DNA of 64,000 bases from Mesocentrotus franciscanus (taxonomy: Eukaryota > Echinodermata > Echinoidea > Camarodonta > Strongylocentrotidae): NCBI GenBank assembly GCA_037976565.1, contig CP137674.1:34757941-34821940 (forward strand), read 5' to 3'. Positions 49,500 through 60,308 of the stretch are shown here, in pieces. The translations under genes and the position numbers were made by a program. Position 1 is the stretch's first letter, and each line of letters starts with the position of its first letter. The notes under the pieces are model-generated. The model did no database searches, was not told the DNA's origin, and saw nothing but the letters and a program-made list of their open reading frames with translations.

Positions 49500-50911
49500 T
49501 GTCTGATGTCCTACGGCTACATTCATTGTTCTTCCTCTCAAGATGCAGATACAGAGCAAGGCACAAATCTAAATCAAAACCACTGAATTTAAAGATAAAA
49601 TACCAACTTGAAGAATATCACACCTGCTGGAAACATTACCAAAAAAACACACATACATCACTATAAATATAGTCTAAATAAGAAGTAGAAATATCCTTTG
49701 TTAAATTAGAAATGACAAAGAGAATGACAGTGTTATTGCAGCATTATACTGTTTTCAGACCAAACAGGGATATTCAAGTAAAATAAACTTCTAAGTAAAG
49801 AATTTTTCCAAAAAGAATCTTGCATGAAAAATCTTCATATAGATAAGAGATAATAACGAGGATGGTATTACACAAGAATCTTGTTTGTTGGAAGCTAAAC
49901 AGGTATTACTTCATATCATTGGTAATAGATGGAACAAACTTTAGGCTCTCAGCATTCAGTATATGCCATACAGAGCAAATGGCTTGTTTCATTTCTTTAA
50001 AAGCAACAACTATATTATATTGGCCAAGTATTACTGTACAATAAATACAAAATACTTTGCCCAAGTGTTATTTCCAACCTTGATGTATCTTGCTGAATGG
50101 AAACTATTCAGAATAGAATAAACCAAATGGAAATGGACAAAAGGTACAAATCCCTGAGATATACATAGCAAACACAACCTGATGAGAGAATCTTAGCCAT
50201 AAAAACTAAAAAACTTTTCCAGTAATGATAACTTATGACTTCTAATCTGTTTATCTCTTAGAAAGAAATCACGTATGGACTGTATTGTTCCTTTAAATTC
50301 ATGCATTAAGTATCTATGAACCTGTATGTCAGAGGGTAGGTTCGTCTCCTATCATTCAGCTATTCTCGCATCTGCTGTGGTTTTGGCACAGTCCTATCAA
50401 CAATCTACCCTAGACATCTCATACAGCACATACACCACATTCACACCAAACAAAAATTATGCGAAATATAAAAATAAAGGAACATAATTATAAAGGATCA
50501 GAGTAAAGTGACAGGGATACAACAGCGTACACATTTGACAGAAAATTGGTATAAAGGATCATTGTCTGAAAGAATAGCTTTGTGAGGATACACCATAGTT
50601 TGTGTCAGCTGTATAGGTTACATCATAGATATCAATCGAGCATACAACCTTACAGCTGGCCAGTCATAATATGCTTTGTTATACTATTTTAATTCAATTC
50701 CATGTTCACAGGGTGCTAGACCCTGATTTTTTATAACATTTTTGTTTGAAACTTTGCTTGAATCTTTGCTTTATGGTATATCTTTGTACAAAACTAAGCC
50801 AAGAAAAAGTACTGTTGTTATTGTATAGCTATACTTTTTGATAAAGTTATACGATTATATTTTGGTAATCTAAATGGGGAGTATAGCTGTGCATCTAAGG
50901 TGCGCTGCATC
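49500..50911. other. No recognisable gene
   Basis: A+T-rich sequence without supported features. Confidence 0.5.
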
Positions 50912-50912
<1 letters not shown>

Positions 50913-50950
<38 letters not shown>

Positions 50951-50966
50951 AGAGAGAGAGAGAGAG
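50913..50966. repeat. (GA)n microsatellite
   Basis: Fifty-four bases of GA with one GAAGGA interruption. Confidence 0.95.
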
Positions 50967-52312
50967 TGATAGAGAGGAGTGGCAGTCATGACTACACAGG
51001 AAAATTCACAGCAATTTCCTGCATTTGACAGAACGTCAACAATGTGGTGGCCGTGGTTGATTTCATATACTGAAATGGTTCTCGGAATCTGCAGCAATGT
51101 TTAACCCAAATTAAAATTTACAAAAGCATAAATCCATTTCAGTCCAGTCTTCTTTTATTGTCTTTTCATCTGACACTTGCTAGCCTTTCCTATTTCTAAT
51201 CAATTTTTGACAGAATTCAATTTACAGGTTTCTGAGGTCACTATGCCTTTATCTGCTCAACCAATTAAAACTTGATTTTGTTTCATTGAGCTAATCTGTC
51301 TGTAAAAACAAAAGTTCTTTGGTGCAATTACTGAAATGAAATTTGTAATAATTAATAAATGACATGTTCACATTTTGAAGAAAAAGAAAAATAAGAATAT
51401 TACATTCTCTATTCTGCTCTTTTAAAAATGGATAAATATTTTCTATAATCTATTTTCAACACTTTAAAGTTGCTACCAAACAGATCGAATTGCATTGCCT
51501 AACATTTACATATTTAATTGACAATTTATTTAAAGAACATAAATTACTTTGAGTAGAATTTTTCATATCAGCCTGTTTATTTTTTATTTATATTTATTTA
51601 GTTTCCAGGTACATGTATAAACAAAATAGAAATTACAACACAGAGCATATAACATGAAAGAGTTACAAGACAGTGAAAAATGCCACCAGCGGACGCCTGA
51701 GGATTACCTAAAAGAATTTTCATTCTGTCATGAGGTTCTCCACGTCGGCTGCTATTACATGTGAATAGATTTAAGAAGTATACCTGTTATAAATCATTAT
51801 ATTTCAACATAAAAGCCACAAACCCCACTGCTAGGTCAGGTACTCAACAGAGTGAATACAGGTAGCTGCAGGCATCTACTGTGAAAGAATGAACGAAGAA
51901 TACATCGGTCTGGTTTTATTGGACATAATAAAAGCAAAATTATGAGGCTGTGTTTTTTTACAACTGCGTGCAAAGACTTGACTACTTGTTTAAATGTAAT
52001 CTTGAGCCAATGCACTGGCATTAAGCACCTACGACAAGGGTCTCGTCCTCTTACAAGTTGAATTTTAATGAAAAATCAGTGAAGAGATGGAGGATGAAAG
52101 GAGAGAAGGAAAATCCCTTGCATGTTTGCCCAACTACTAAGACGTGAAGTCAGTCCTAGACAATGCGAGGAAAGAAGCGCAAACACAAAGGCAATTAATT
52201 AAATCAGACAGTTATGGGAGCTTACGATTGAATTTGTCACTCATTGAAACATTCTGGGTAGCTAGGCAGAATTAATAATCAGGGGATTTCAACCTCTAGC
52301 TCTCACTCCATG
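50967..52312. other. No recognisable gene
   Basis: A+T-rich sequence. 51660-51760 is slightly less A+T-rich but unidentified. Confidence 0.5.
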
Positions 52313-52395
52313 TCTGTCTCTCTGTTTGTCTCTCTCTATCTCCCCCTTTCTCTCTCTCTCTCTCTCTCTCTCTTCCTCTCTCTCTCTCTCTCTCT
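52313..52395. repeat. (CT)n microsatellite, interrupted
   Basis: CT tract with CTGTTTGTC, CCCCCTTT and TTCC interruptions. Confidence 0.92.
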
Positions 52396-52642
52396 GAGTG
52401 GGGTTTGATGCTTTCATCATCACCTTCATGTCCATTCATACTGATATGGGATTAATATGTGTGATTCATTCGTGTTAATTATTCCTAGTGAATGAAATAT
52501 CATTTCATGATAGAAAAAACCCTTCTATTTCCCTTCTCCTCTTAATGATGACAGAGTATTATTTTCATATTATCTCTCATTGCCATCATAACAATGTAAC
52601 ACGATACCTGTCTAGAGCCTTCATAGCGCTCTTACCAGGACA

Positions 52643-52792
52643 GGGACCCATTTCACAAAGCCCTTTTTTCTATGACAAATGACAGAAATCAGTGACAAGT
52701 CTGCTGATAACCAATCAGAAGCAAGGATTTCACTAGCTTATAACAAAAACTGTCATTTGTCACTGATGACAAGTTTTGTGAAATGGGGGCCC
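52643..52792. mobile_element. 150-bp MITE with GGG(A)CCC/TTTCACAAA ends
   Basis: The left end GGGACCCATTTCACAAAG is mirrored by the reverse complement of the right end, GGGCCCCCATTTCACAAAA, and the subterminal ATGACAAATGACAG and its complement also pair. AGGA-like words flank both sides but no clean duplication can be fixed. Layout and ends resemble 740-892. Confidence 0.75.
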
Positions 52793-53138
52793 AGGAATGG
52801 TGGGTCAAACCTGAAGATCTGACAGATGCTTGGTATACAACCTTGATACCCTTTCACATTTGTAGCACTGACAATAGACTAACAATAGACCAAACAAAAG
52901 TGACATCACCCCAAATGGCTGAGATGTCTTTGGCCATTGGCCAGTCTGGAGGGGTTCTTGTCACCGTTGTCGTGTTTATAAGGTTTTACCAGAGAGATAA
53001 GAGGTTCTCTTTGATCTCCATCTGATGCATGCCCTCCTGTTCCATCTGTTGAAAGCAATAAGGGCATTGATGCTGTGATAATGACCACCAGTAAACAAGC
53101 TTCTTCTTCTAGCTTAAATAGAAGATGACAATTACCAG

Positions 53139-53151
53139 CCCCCCCCCCCCC
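53139..53151. repeat. Poly-C run
   Basis: Thirteen consecutive C. Confidence 0.95.
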
Positions 53152-53194
53152 TCCGTTGTTTGAGGATTGCTTTACCCGATTGCTAAGAAAGCAT

Positions 53195-53370
53195 GTATAT
53201 GCTTGTAAGTAAGTGACCAGGGGACCGACGGCTTAAGTCCTCTCCGAGGGTCTTGGTAATTAGAATTAAAGCCTTACCAAAGGAGCACAAGCAAATTGAC
53301 TTGGTTTTGAACCCGGGACCTCCGGGTCACGAGACCACCGCTCTACCACTGAATCATCGCGCCTCCTCAT
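53195..53370 (-). mobile_element. tRNA-derived SINE, reverse strand
   Basis: On the minus strand GAGGCGCGATGATTCAGTGG and TAGAGCGGTGGTCTCGTGAC give the A-box/D-arm and anticodon-arm region, then GGAGGTCCCGGGTTCAAAAC supplies the B box. A body follows with CTTTGGTAAGGC and CTTACTTAC. This is a clear pol III tRNA-like head. It resembles the fragment at 3098-3185 more than the SINEs with (TTA)n tails. It is not called a tRNA gene because the acceptor stem does not close. Confidence 0.8.
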
Positions 53371-53979
53371 TGTAACAGCCAACAAGATAGCAGAAGCACC
53401 AAGCAATGGGTGATCATATCTTATCTCCTATAATTACAATATACCATGTCAATGAGAAATATTTCAACAAACCAAAACAATTCTGCAGTACCACTACTTT
53501 TTGTTTGTGTAGAGATTTCAACAAAAAGAAAATTAAACATTATACATAACTGTCATGCCTGTGGTCTTGATCCTATACAATATAGTTAGCTGGTTACCTG
53601 ATAATAAACGTAAACAGAACACTTGTCTCAAAAGAGTATTTTCCTTTTTCTCCTGAATAACAGTTTTGTTCATTGCTTGTGTAAACTGCAAAAGTATATT
53701 AGTTGTTTGATATGTTATGTTTATTTTTTGTATGTGAATGAATAAATGATGAAGCAAATGAATGAATGATGTCATACTAACATAGATATTATTCATTCCA
53801 AGAAAACAGAAAGAGCTGATTATACATCAGACTGGACAAAACCAAACCAAACCAAAATTAAGCTAACATACATAGACAATGTGAGGTAATACAGTAAAAT
53901 GTAGGCCTATAAATTTATACTAAATCATTGATCCATGGTTGGATGTGTGCATGTGTATGTGTGTCTGTGTCTATGCCTG
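53371..53979. other. No recognisable gene
   Basis: A+T-rich sequence without supported features. Confidence 0.5.
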
Positions 53980-53980
53980 A

Positions 53981-54186
53981 CAGAGAGACAGAGAGAGAGA
54001 GAGAGAGAGAGCGTGAATGGGAGGGGAAGAGATGTAAAGATAGACTGTTGGAGAAAGAGAAAGATAGGGGGATAAACAGAGATAAACAGAGAAAAAAAGA
54101 CAGATATTATAATTTTAAAAGTGAGAGAGGGAGAAGGAGATAGAAAGAAAGAGAAAAGAGAGCGAGAGAGAGAGAGAGAGAGAGAA
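53981..54186. repeat. GA-rich tract, two (GA)n cores
   Basis: Pure (GA)n at about 53991-54011 and 54162-54185, with degenerate purine sequence between and after to about 54330. Frames on either strand are compositional. Confidence 0.88.
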
Positions 54187-54330
54187 AATGAAAATACATT
54201 CTCACTACAGGGGTTAGATGAGAGAGATAAGGGGAAAAGAAAGAGTGTATGTGAGACTTGAGAGAAAGAACGAGAATGATAAACAGCGGCTGAGAGGTAG
54301 ACGGAGAGGTAGACGGAGAGGGAGAAATAG

Positions 54331-55894
54331 TGGTTGAGTGGGAGCGCTAATGAATAAGTGAGTAGAGAAGGAGAACAACAAAGGAAAGCCGCTATGTTTG
54401 ATAGGAGTGTGAGAGCCGGCCGGCCGTGTTGTACAATAGATGCCATACACAATGGAGAGAGAGGGTAATCAGACCGAGCATTCTTATTCCTATTATTCTT
54501 CTTCTCTCAGCTTCACTGACTGGATAACACTCAATCCCTTCTCATCTTTATCCTACAGCAGACTGATCCACTCCTCTCACACCATTCCAACCAAAACCAA
54601 ATTTTGGGGCTGAATTGAGTTTTATTAATATTTATTTCTCCTCCTGAATGTGTTTGTGCAGCATCCATTCTATTATGGCTCCGCTTCAGGCTTCATTTAG
54701 ATGTCCCTCTATTGATGGGGTAAAGTAACATTGATGACGAACGTGTGCTCAAGATTAAGAATTTGTGTGGTGGGTGGGAGGGGGGTCTGATGAGGGTATT
54801 ACTGGCGAGAAAAAGAAAGGAAATGAGAATATTACAGTTGCCTGCTTTCTTTCAATTCAAGATGAATTGTCGTAGTTTGAGTGAGGTGGCTTGCCGCGTG
54901 CCTTGAGCTGTCACAATATTAGATTTATTTATTACGGGTACTGATCACTTTTAGATTGGATGAAAGCAAGACCGGGATACAATTCAAGTTTGTATCGGGG
55001 ACAAATCAAGCTCAATTCCGCTACATTTGCCACACAATAGCCTTTTTACTTCATTGATTCATGATTTATCTCTGTCATTGTATATGGCGGGTAACGCACA
55101 CTGAGAATCTATTCATATCAATACAGTGAAATGTGTTATTGTGGTGAACTATTTTGTACTCAAAATACTCAGCTAAACTAAACTATATACTTAGCTAAAC
55201 TAAGCTCCTACATTATCAAGAGCTCCTTTTATTCATGACCTAGTTATTAGAAGCAAGTCAGGAATTGAAGTGGGCTGTTATGCCATATAATTAAGTCTAA
55301 GTGTTTGTTGTGAAGACAGTGTAAAGCCTTTTGATACATTTTTATTCTAATTTATACTTTTACATATGTGGGGTTTTTTTCACTTCATCTTCCCTCTTTT
55401 CATTTTATGTACAATGGCGAAAACAAGTATGTATACATATTTTGATCCAAATAACTTTTAAAATACATATATAATCATATCAAAGAAAAGGATTAATCCA
55501 AGTGATCAAGAAAAGACTCTAATTGACACGGTTACATTGTGTTTTGAGTCAAGTTTATCAAAATCAAATTCACAAACTGAATTCACAAATGATAAGTGCT
55601 GTTAACACTAACACATCAACATCAACAACAACAAATTTGACTGGAGCAGCTATGGTACAAATGAGTTCAGGGCGTATCAAACGGTTCCGTCTACAGCCTA
55701 AAGTGTTCAGGTCATCTGTTACATATGAAACATATAATTGATAGCTGCATACTAGGTGAATGGCTTTCGTGCAGAAGGAAATCACTGCAATTATGGTTGC
55801 TCTCCAAAGGATATGACAAGGCCGATCATTAACGCATCAGATTACATAATATAATAAATGACAAGCGCAATATATAGGTCCACACGACAGTCTG
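54331..55894. other. No recognisable gene
   Basis: A+T-rich sequence without a supported exon. Confidence 0.5.
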
Positions 55895-56109
55895 TTAAAG
55901 GAGCTACACGAAGAAAATTCAATACAACTGATAATTAGAACAAATCACATATGGATGGAAAGAATATCTCTTGAAAAACACGTAAAATTTGCTGAGAAAT
56001 CATAAAGATATCATGAAAAGGCGTAAAATGCGATTTTTCAAGGCCCTTCTCGGACCCCTGAACGCCCCGGAACGTAAGCCATGCACACGAGCGTAGCGAG
56101 CTCTGAATG

Positions 56110-56117
56110 TGACGTCA
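56110..56117. promoter_or_regulatory. CRE-like TGACGTCA, left subterminal
   Basis: A perfect palindromic TGACGTCA in ATGTGACGTCACAT, about 215 bp inside the left end of the TTAA element. It mirrors the site at 60301-60308. Confidence 0.6.
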
Positions 56118-56379
56118 CATACTGGGCAAACACAGCCAGCTAGATAGACTTGCACTCGTTCACCCATGTATCTACGGCAATTTGCCACTCACTATTTTGT
56201 AGCTCTTTCGCATCATTTTACATTTCATTCAGGAGTGTGTCATCTTGAAACGTTATAGAAAACATTTGCGGTATTATTGTACTCTTTATGAAGGAATTAT
56301 AGGCTATAAACGTAAGTTCAGACTTACTAGTAGAATAGATTTACGTGTTTGACAACTCGATCCAGCTATAGCGGGGCCT

Positions 56380-56446
56380 GTGCGACATGAGCTCCCCGGA
56401 GCGACTCCGGCACTTGCCGGAGTCGCTCCGGGAGCTGATGTTGCAC
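56380..56446. other. G+C-rich long hairpin
   Basis: AGCTCCCCGGAGCGACTCCGG and CCGGAGTCGCTCCGGGAGCT form a stem of about 20 bp with one bulged C around CACTTG. The stem extends outward with GTGCGACAT against ATGTTGCAC. It is strikingly G+C-rich in an A+T-rich neighbourhood. It could be a tiny fold-back element or an RNA hairpin source; nothing shows transcription. Confidence 0.85.
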
Positions 56447-56764
56447 GTTTCGTCGCCTACTCTACAAGGTACAGGGGCTAGCGCATCGACCATCTCCAGC
56501 TGAGCTCAGCCAGTCAACATTTTAAAAAAATCAGAACGAAACTGATGGAATAAAAATTGGCACAGTAGGCCTATATGTGAAAAGACCCCCCTCTCTTTTT
56601 CTGCTCATATAATTTGGTATGATTGTTAGGGCTCTCCATCAAAAGTTACTGGGCCAAACCACAAAATGAGGACCCTCTAGCAGGAATGTTTTTAATGCGA
56701 TTATGATGATGATGTACGATGAGTAGATGCTCTGATTGGGAAAATCTGAGATAAAGGTATAAAC

Positions 56765-56950
56765 TAATTCGGTTCAGGTACTGTTTTTATGCCGATTTCA
56801 AACTGGGGGGCTTCAAGCATGCCTAACAAAAGCATCGAAATCTCAACACACCTGACTCATTACATAAGCCATGGACTCCTCTTTTCTTATTATTTGGAAG
56901 CCCCCCAGTTCTGGCCGACATATACTACAGTGGTCTGAAACCGAATTCAT
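56765..56950. mobile_element. Fold-back element within the TTAA element
   Basis: AACTGGGGGGCTTC (about 56801-56814) pairs with GAAGCCCCCCAGTT (about 56897-56910). The outer arms also match in inverted order (ATTCGGTTCAG versus ATTCGGTTTCAG), giving arms of about 50-55 bp with mismatches around an 80-bp loop. It is probably a separate small insertion. Confidence 0.7.
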
Positions 56951-57220
56951 CTATTCTGGTCATATTTGACATGATAAGCACTTACTGATTTCTGCATATT
57001 AGACTTAGACCATGGCAAATAACCTGAATAGTACTTCATTGGTCATGGTCAGTTTAGGTTGTTGATAACGACGATTGGATTTTGTGTGTGTGTGTGGTTA
57101 TATAGGATCTGACCATTTACAATCATCAGCAGTGTCTCCAGTGAATCATCTTGATCATGCACAACCAATCACATCACCGACGCTGCAACCCAACCCTTGC
57201 CCTCCATCACCATCGCCGCT

Positions 57221-57403
57221 ATTGCCTCATCACCATCATCACAATTATCATCACCATCATATTCATTATCACCATCATTATCACCATCATCAGTATCACC
57301 ATCATCATTACCATCATCATCATCATCATTATCACCATCATCATTATCACCATCATTATCATCATCATCATCATCACCATCATTATCACCATCATCATTA
57401 TCA
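57221..57403. repeat. (CAT)n/(CAC) microsatellite
   Basis: About 180 bp of CAT triplets interspersed with CAC and TAT, CAT-rich on the plus strand. Three open frames across it (H/Y, I/T and S/P repeats) are artefacts. Confidence 0.95.
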
Positions 57404-58383
57404 ATACCCTAATCCCCCTTGTCCTGCCCTGTCAATATTGTCAACGCAATAAGCATCTAAAGTTCCCCAATCGAACCCTACCAATATCATTGTCAAGTTA
57501 ACAACATATTCACTGTCATCATCACCAACACAGCATCTACAATTCCCAACTGCAACACATCCATCTGCAGCAACCATTACCACTACTATAGTCGAAGACA
57601 ATGAATAATTAATATTTCACTTTTATGTGTATAATTTTAATGCAAAAAAATAACAATGTCTTATTTACACTATTATAACAATAATACCAGTTGCCGTGAA
57701 TGAACATATTTTCTACCCCTTTGTGATTATTGCACAAGTACAATCACCAACATTTTAGAATATATTGACATATTAATGTTTGTTCAAAGATCAGAGATCA
57801 CATAGTATTTACATGAGGAGAGTGAGCATGTGGCAAGTCTTCAAGCAAGCATTGAGAACAATTTCATAAAGGTCTTCATTCAGTCTGGAGACATTTACCC
57901 CCTGCCCCCACCAAATAAATAAATTAATAATACATAGAATAAAATGAAATATGATAAAACTAAAAAAAAGAATAATTATTTTTACATAAATATAATTGAA
58001 ATAAAAATTAAATAACATTACAAAATATAACAAATTTAAAAAAATTAAAAAGTAATGAAAAAAAATACAACAAATAAATCAAAGCACAGAAAGAAGACAA
58101 AGAACACTTCCAAATGGCAAACTGAAACTACTTGAGTAAGAAGTAAGTTATGACTCGGGAATCATTGTGTCAAATACATAGCATTCGTTGTGTGATAGGC
58201 ATTTAGAGTTAAAACGTGCAAAAGATACCAATACATACATGTAAATACAGCCTCAAGAACACAATTATAGTATTGCTAGAAGAAAAATAAAGAACCAAGA
58301 CAAGACGTGAATGTAACAAAAATATAACAGAAAATTAGATCATTTCCTAAAGAGGGAAATGAAATGTCGAATCCATCCATCAA
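57404..58383. other. No recognisable gene
   Basis: A+T-rich sequence downstream of the P2X7-like remnant, with no supported exon. Confidence 0.5.
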
Positions 58384-58555
58384 TCAGATGTTATCTAGCC
58401 GTCTTAGCACGGTACCTCGATAATTGTTTCCAGCATCCGGGTAAGTGTTCTTGATGATGGCCTGGACACAGGGAGGGAGCTGGACTCGGATGTCTTTGTC
58501 CAAGACACCCCAACACCAGCGCACAAATTGTTGGTACGCAACATATCGGTATTTC
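58384..58555 (-). pseudogene. Exon 3 of the P2X7-domain remnant
   Basis: Acceptor ATGCAG|GAAATAC at 58556/58555. The one leading base joins GA of exon 2 to make GAG (E). It encodes KYRYVAYQQFVRWCWGVL, then DKDIRVQLPPCVQAIIKN and TYPDAGNNYRGTV, and ends in TGA at 58384-58386. Intact over 57 codons, it is the best evidence for the domain family. Confidence 0.85.
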
Positions 58556-58636
58556 CTGCATTTCAAGGAATGGTAAAAAAGCAATAATAAAATAAGAATT
58601 TTCAATATTCCTCATATTTGTAACATAAACTTCTTC

Positions 58637-58686
58637 TTTAAAATAATGATTATCTTTATTATAATAAAGATAATCATTATTTTAAA
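58637..58686. other. 50-bp perfect palindrome
   Basis: Two 25-bp arms (58637-58661 and 58662-58686) are exact reverse complements with no loop, centred in TTATTATAATAA. It lies in the second intron of the P2X7-domain remnant, about 55 bp before a SINE fragment. Loop-less palindromes this long are prone to deletion, so this one is probably young or a fold-back end. Confidence 0.95.
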
Positions 58687-58740
58687 ATAAATTTTGTGCA
58701 AAGGGCATAGGGCGGATAGTGGGTAGACTTCATTCGCATG

Positions 58741-58838
58741 AATAACTGTTACCCGACATATGACCGGGCAATAATATGTGCGGCGCCGTTATTACTATTA
58801 GGCGCATTATAAATGTGAGCTATTATTATTATTATTAT
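58741..58838 (+). mobile_element. SINE 3' fragment with (TTA)n tail
   Basis: ATGACCGGGCAATAATATGTG followed by GGCGC, GCGCATTATAAATGTGAGC and (TTA)n correspond to the GACCGGGGTAATAATATAT...GCGCTATATAA blocks of the SINE at 14951-15298. The 5' part is missing. It is an intronic insertion in the P2X7-domain remnant. Confidence 0.75.
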
Positions 58839-58944
58839 ATAAATCGGGTTGTCAATAATTTATGAGTAATGATTTATACCACTCATTTTATAATCAAAAT
58901 GTGTGTCCCCCCTCCCCAAATTAAATAAAAATAAAAAATCTTAT

Positions 58945-59005
58945 ATGTAAAAATAATCATACCTGATTGATACACGTCTGTAAAAAACAAATTTCGCATA
59001 CACAC
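58945..59005 (+). repeat. Segment shared with the SINE tail at 61661
   Basis: AATAATCATACCTGATTGAT, then ACACGTCTGTAAAAA and a (CA)n run occur here and at 61661-61710 with few differences, so this is likely a truncated copy of the same SINE. It lies just inside the exon 2 donor side of the intron. Confidence 0.7.
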
Positions 59006-59053
59006 ACAATCATGAATTTACATACTCAAGACCCGACATTTTTATTGACTTAC

Positions 59054-59264
59054 TCATTATTTCGAGCACCAAAGGCTCTTGCCTGCTTTCGCCACTTCTC
59101 TGTAAAATGCTGCCATGCAATGTACAATGTTGCAGGGTTGACAATTGCAGGATGAAAATCTCGAGCTTGAGTGATGCACTCAACGCCACTTGCTTCCCTT
59201 CTGTCGCAACCTCCGAATTTCTCTGCAACAGAGGCAAAGTATTTGGCAATGACCACATTGGCAC
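59054..59264 (-). pseudogene. Exon 2 of the P2X7-domain remnant
   Basis: Acceptor TTTTAG|GTGCC at 59265/59264 and donor ATGA|GTAAGT at 59054/59053. Read in phase with exon 1 it begins CQCGHCQILCLCCREIRR and then stops. Shifted by one frame it reads EASGVECITQARDFHPAI and AWQHFTEKWRKQARAFGARN. The 211-nt length is one more than a multiple of three, as expected from a single-base insertion (or 2-bp loss) near 59190-59215. Confidence 0.72.
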
Positions 59265-59849
59265 CTAAAACAAAAACAAAACAAACTGGAATAAATGCAC
59301 GTGTTTATGGATATTTACCGGTAGATAAGAATCTATATATGGGGCCCACTTTTCATCATATGATACTGGTCACTGTACTGCCTACTGCAGTACTGGATCT
59401 TATAACTACATGTATTTACAAATAAGACTATAGTCAAGTATAGACTATACACAGCGTTGTAGCTGGCGTCTGATCTGGTCGGGCTAACTATAACATGATG
59501 AACAACAGCCCTCAGCCAGCTGGAGCAGCTAGCACCATCATCAAAATCTGGTGTATATAGCTGACAATTTGGCAAACAAAATTAAACCATACAAATTACA
59601 ATAGAATATTACAATGGTGCAACAAGCATGACATTGGCAAGCAGTTGACATGTATGGTGTAGCTCCGGGAGAAGCGGTGGAGCGACGGAAGGCCAAGGGC
59701 AGTGCAACTGCAAGGCAAGGACCAAACAAGGACCAAGTGTAAAGAAACAAACACACAAACAAGCAAAAAAATATACCAGCTTCAAACGAGAGAAGAACAT
59801 TTATATATGTAGGGGTCTAGGTATGTCAACATATTTCTTTGAAACTCAC

Positions 59850-60174
59850 CAATTATCCTTATTTCTTGGGTCGAGACGAGTAATATCTCTGTTTTCCCGA
59901 AAGCTAGCCAACACCGTCACCTGGAGCAGGTATCGCTAGCCCTTGCTCTCCCACGGCATGCAACCGGCTGCAGCGGCTCTGGTTCGTGCTGGTAGGCTCG
60001 CGGCATGCATTTGATCTCTACCATCATCGCCGAGTTCTTCCTCTTCTCCTTCTACTCCTTCAAGTTCTCCTACCTCCCCAGCATCATCATATCATCACTG
60101 TCAACGGAATCACTTTCTTCACTGATGTCAGTGTCCATATTTAATAGCTCAATTTCCTCTTCTACAGCCGACAT
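59850..60174 (-). pseudogene. Exon 1 of the P2X7-domain remnant
   Basis: ATG at 60172-60174 opens an acidic segment (ISEESDSVDSDD). After a +2 shift in the GAT run the acidic character resumes as GEVGELEGVEGEEEELGDD, then RDQMHAASLPARTRAA. A TAG at 59936-59938 interrupts before RENRDITRLDPRNKDN and the donor TTG|GTGAGT at 59850/59849. The length of 325 nt is two more than the phase-2 donor needs, which independently supports a 2-bp insertion. Confidence 0.7.
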
Positions 60175-60300
60175 TTTGACCTCAAGATTATGCTTCGAAA
60201 TTTTACAGAGTCGCGTGTATCTAGCTACAATGTATTATCATATGCGCGCGCGTATAGCAGTCTGCAGCCAGATGCTTCGTGGCTAGCCGTGTCCCGTATG

Positions 60301-60308
60301 TGACGTCA
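60301..60308. promoter_or_regulatory. CRE-like TGACGTCA, right subterminal, upstream of the P2X7-like start
   Basis: A perfect TGACGTCA, about 127 bp upstream of the minus-strand ATG at 60174 and about 205 bp from the element end. It shares TATGTGACGTCACA with the mirrored site at 56110. The position suits a promoter element for the transposon gene. Confidence 0.55.

Larger units (their letters stand above)
58384..60174 (-). pseudogene. P2X7-type ballast-domain protein, three exons, disabled
   Basis: A minus-strand gene of about 235 codons in three exons. An acidic N-terminus starting MSAVEEEIELLNMD leads into a cysteine domain: WCQCGHC at the exon 1/2 junction, LCCREI, then GVECIT and ARDFHP in exon 2, and KYRYVAYQQFVRWCWG and VQLPPC with KNTYPD in exon 3. 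That order (WC.CG.C, CC.E, AY..F..W..G, LP.C, .YP) is that of the P2X7 receptor C-terminal zinc-binding domain, here as a stand-alone protein without transmembrane helices. Donors GTGAGT and GTAAGT and acceptors TTTTAG and ATGCAG fit. Three lesions break it: two extra bases in a GAT run (about 60080), TAG at 59936-59938, and one extra base (or two missing) in exon 2. Pseudogene is likely; assembly errors are possible. Confidence 0.75.

Noticed and set aside
53290..53370. Functional tRNA gene on the minus strand
   Set aside because: The B box is good, but arms do not close fully and the sequence continues into a SINE body.
57075..57601. H/Y-, I/T- and M-rich frames around the (CAT)n tract
   Set aside because: Purely compositional; open in several frames on both strands.
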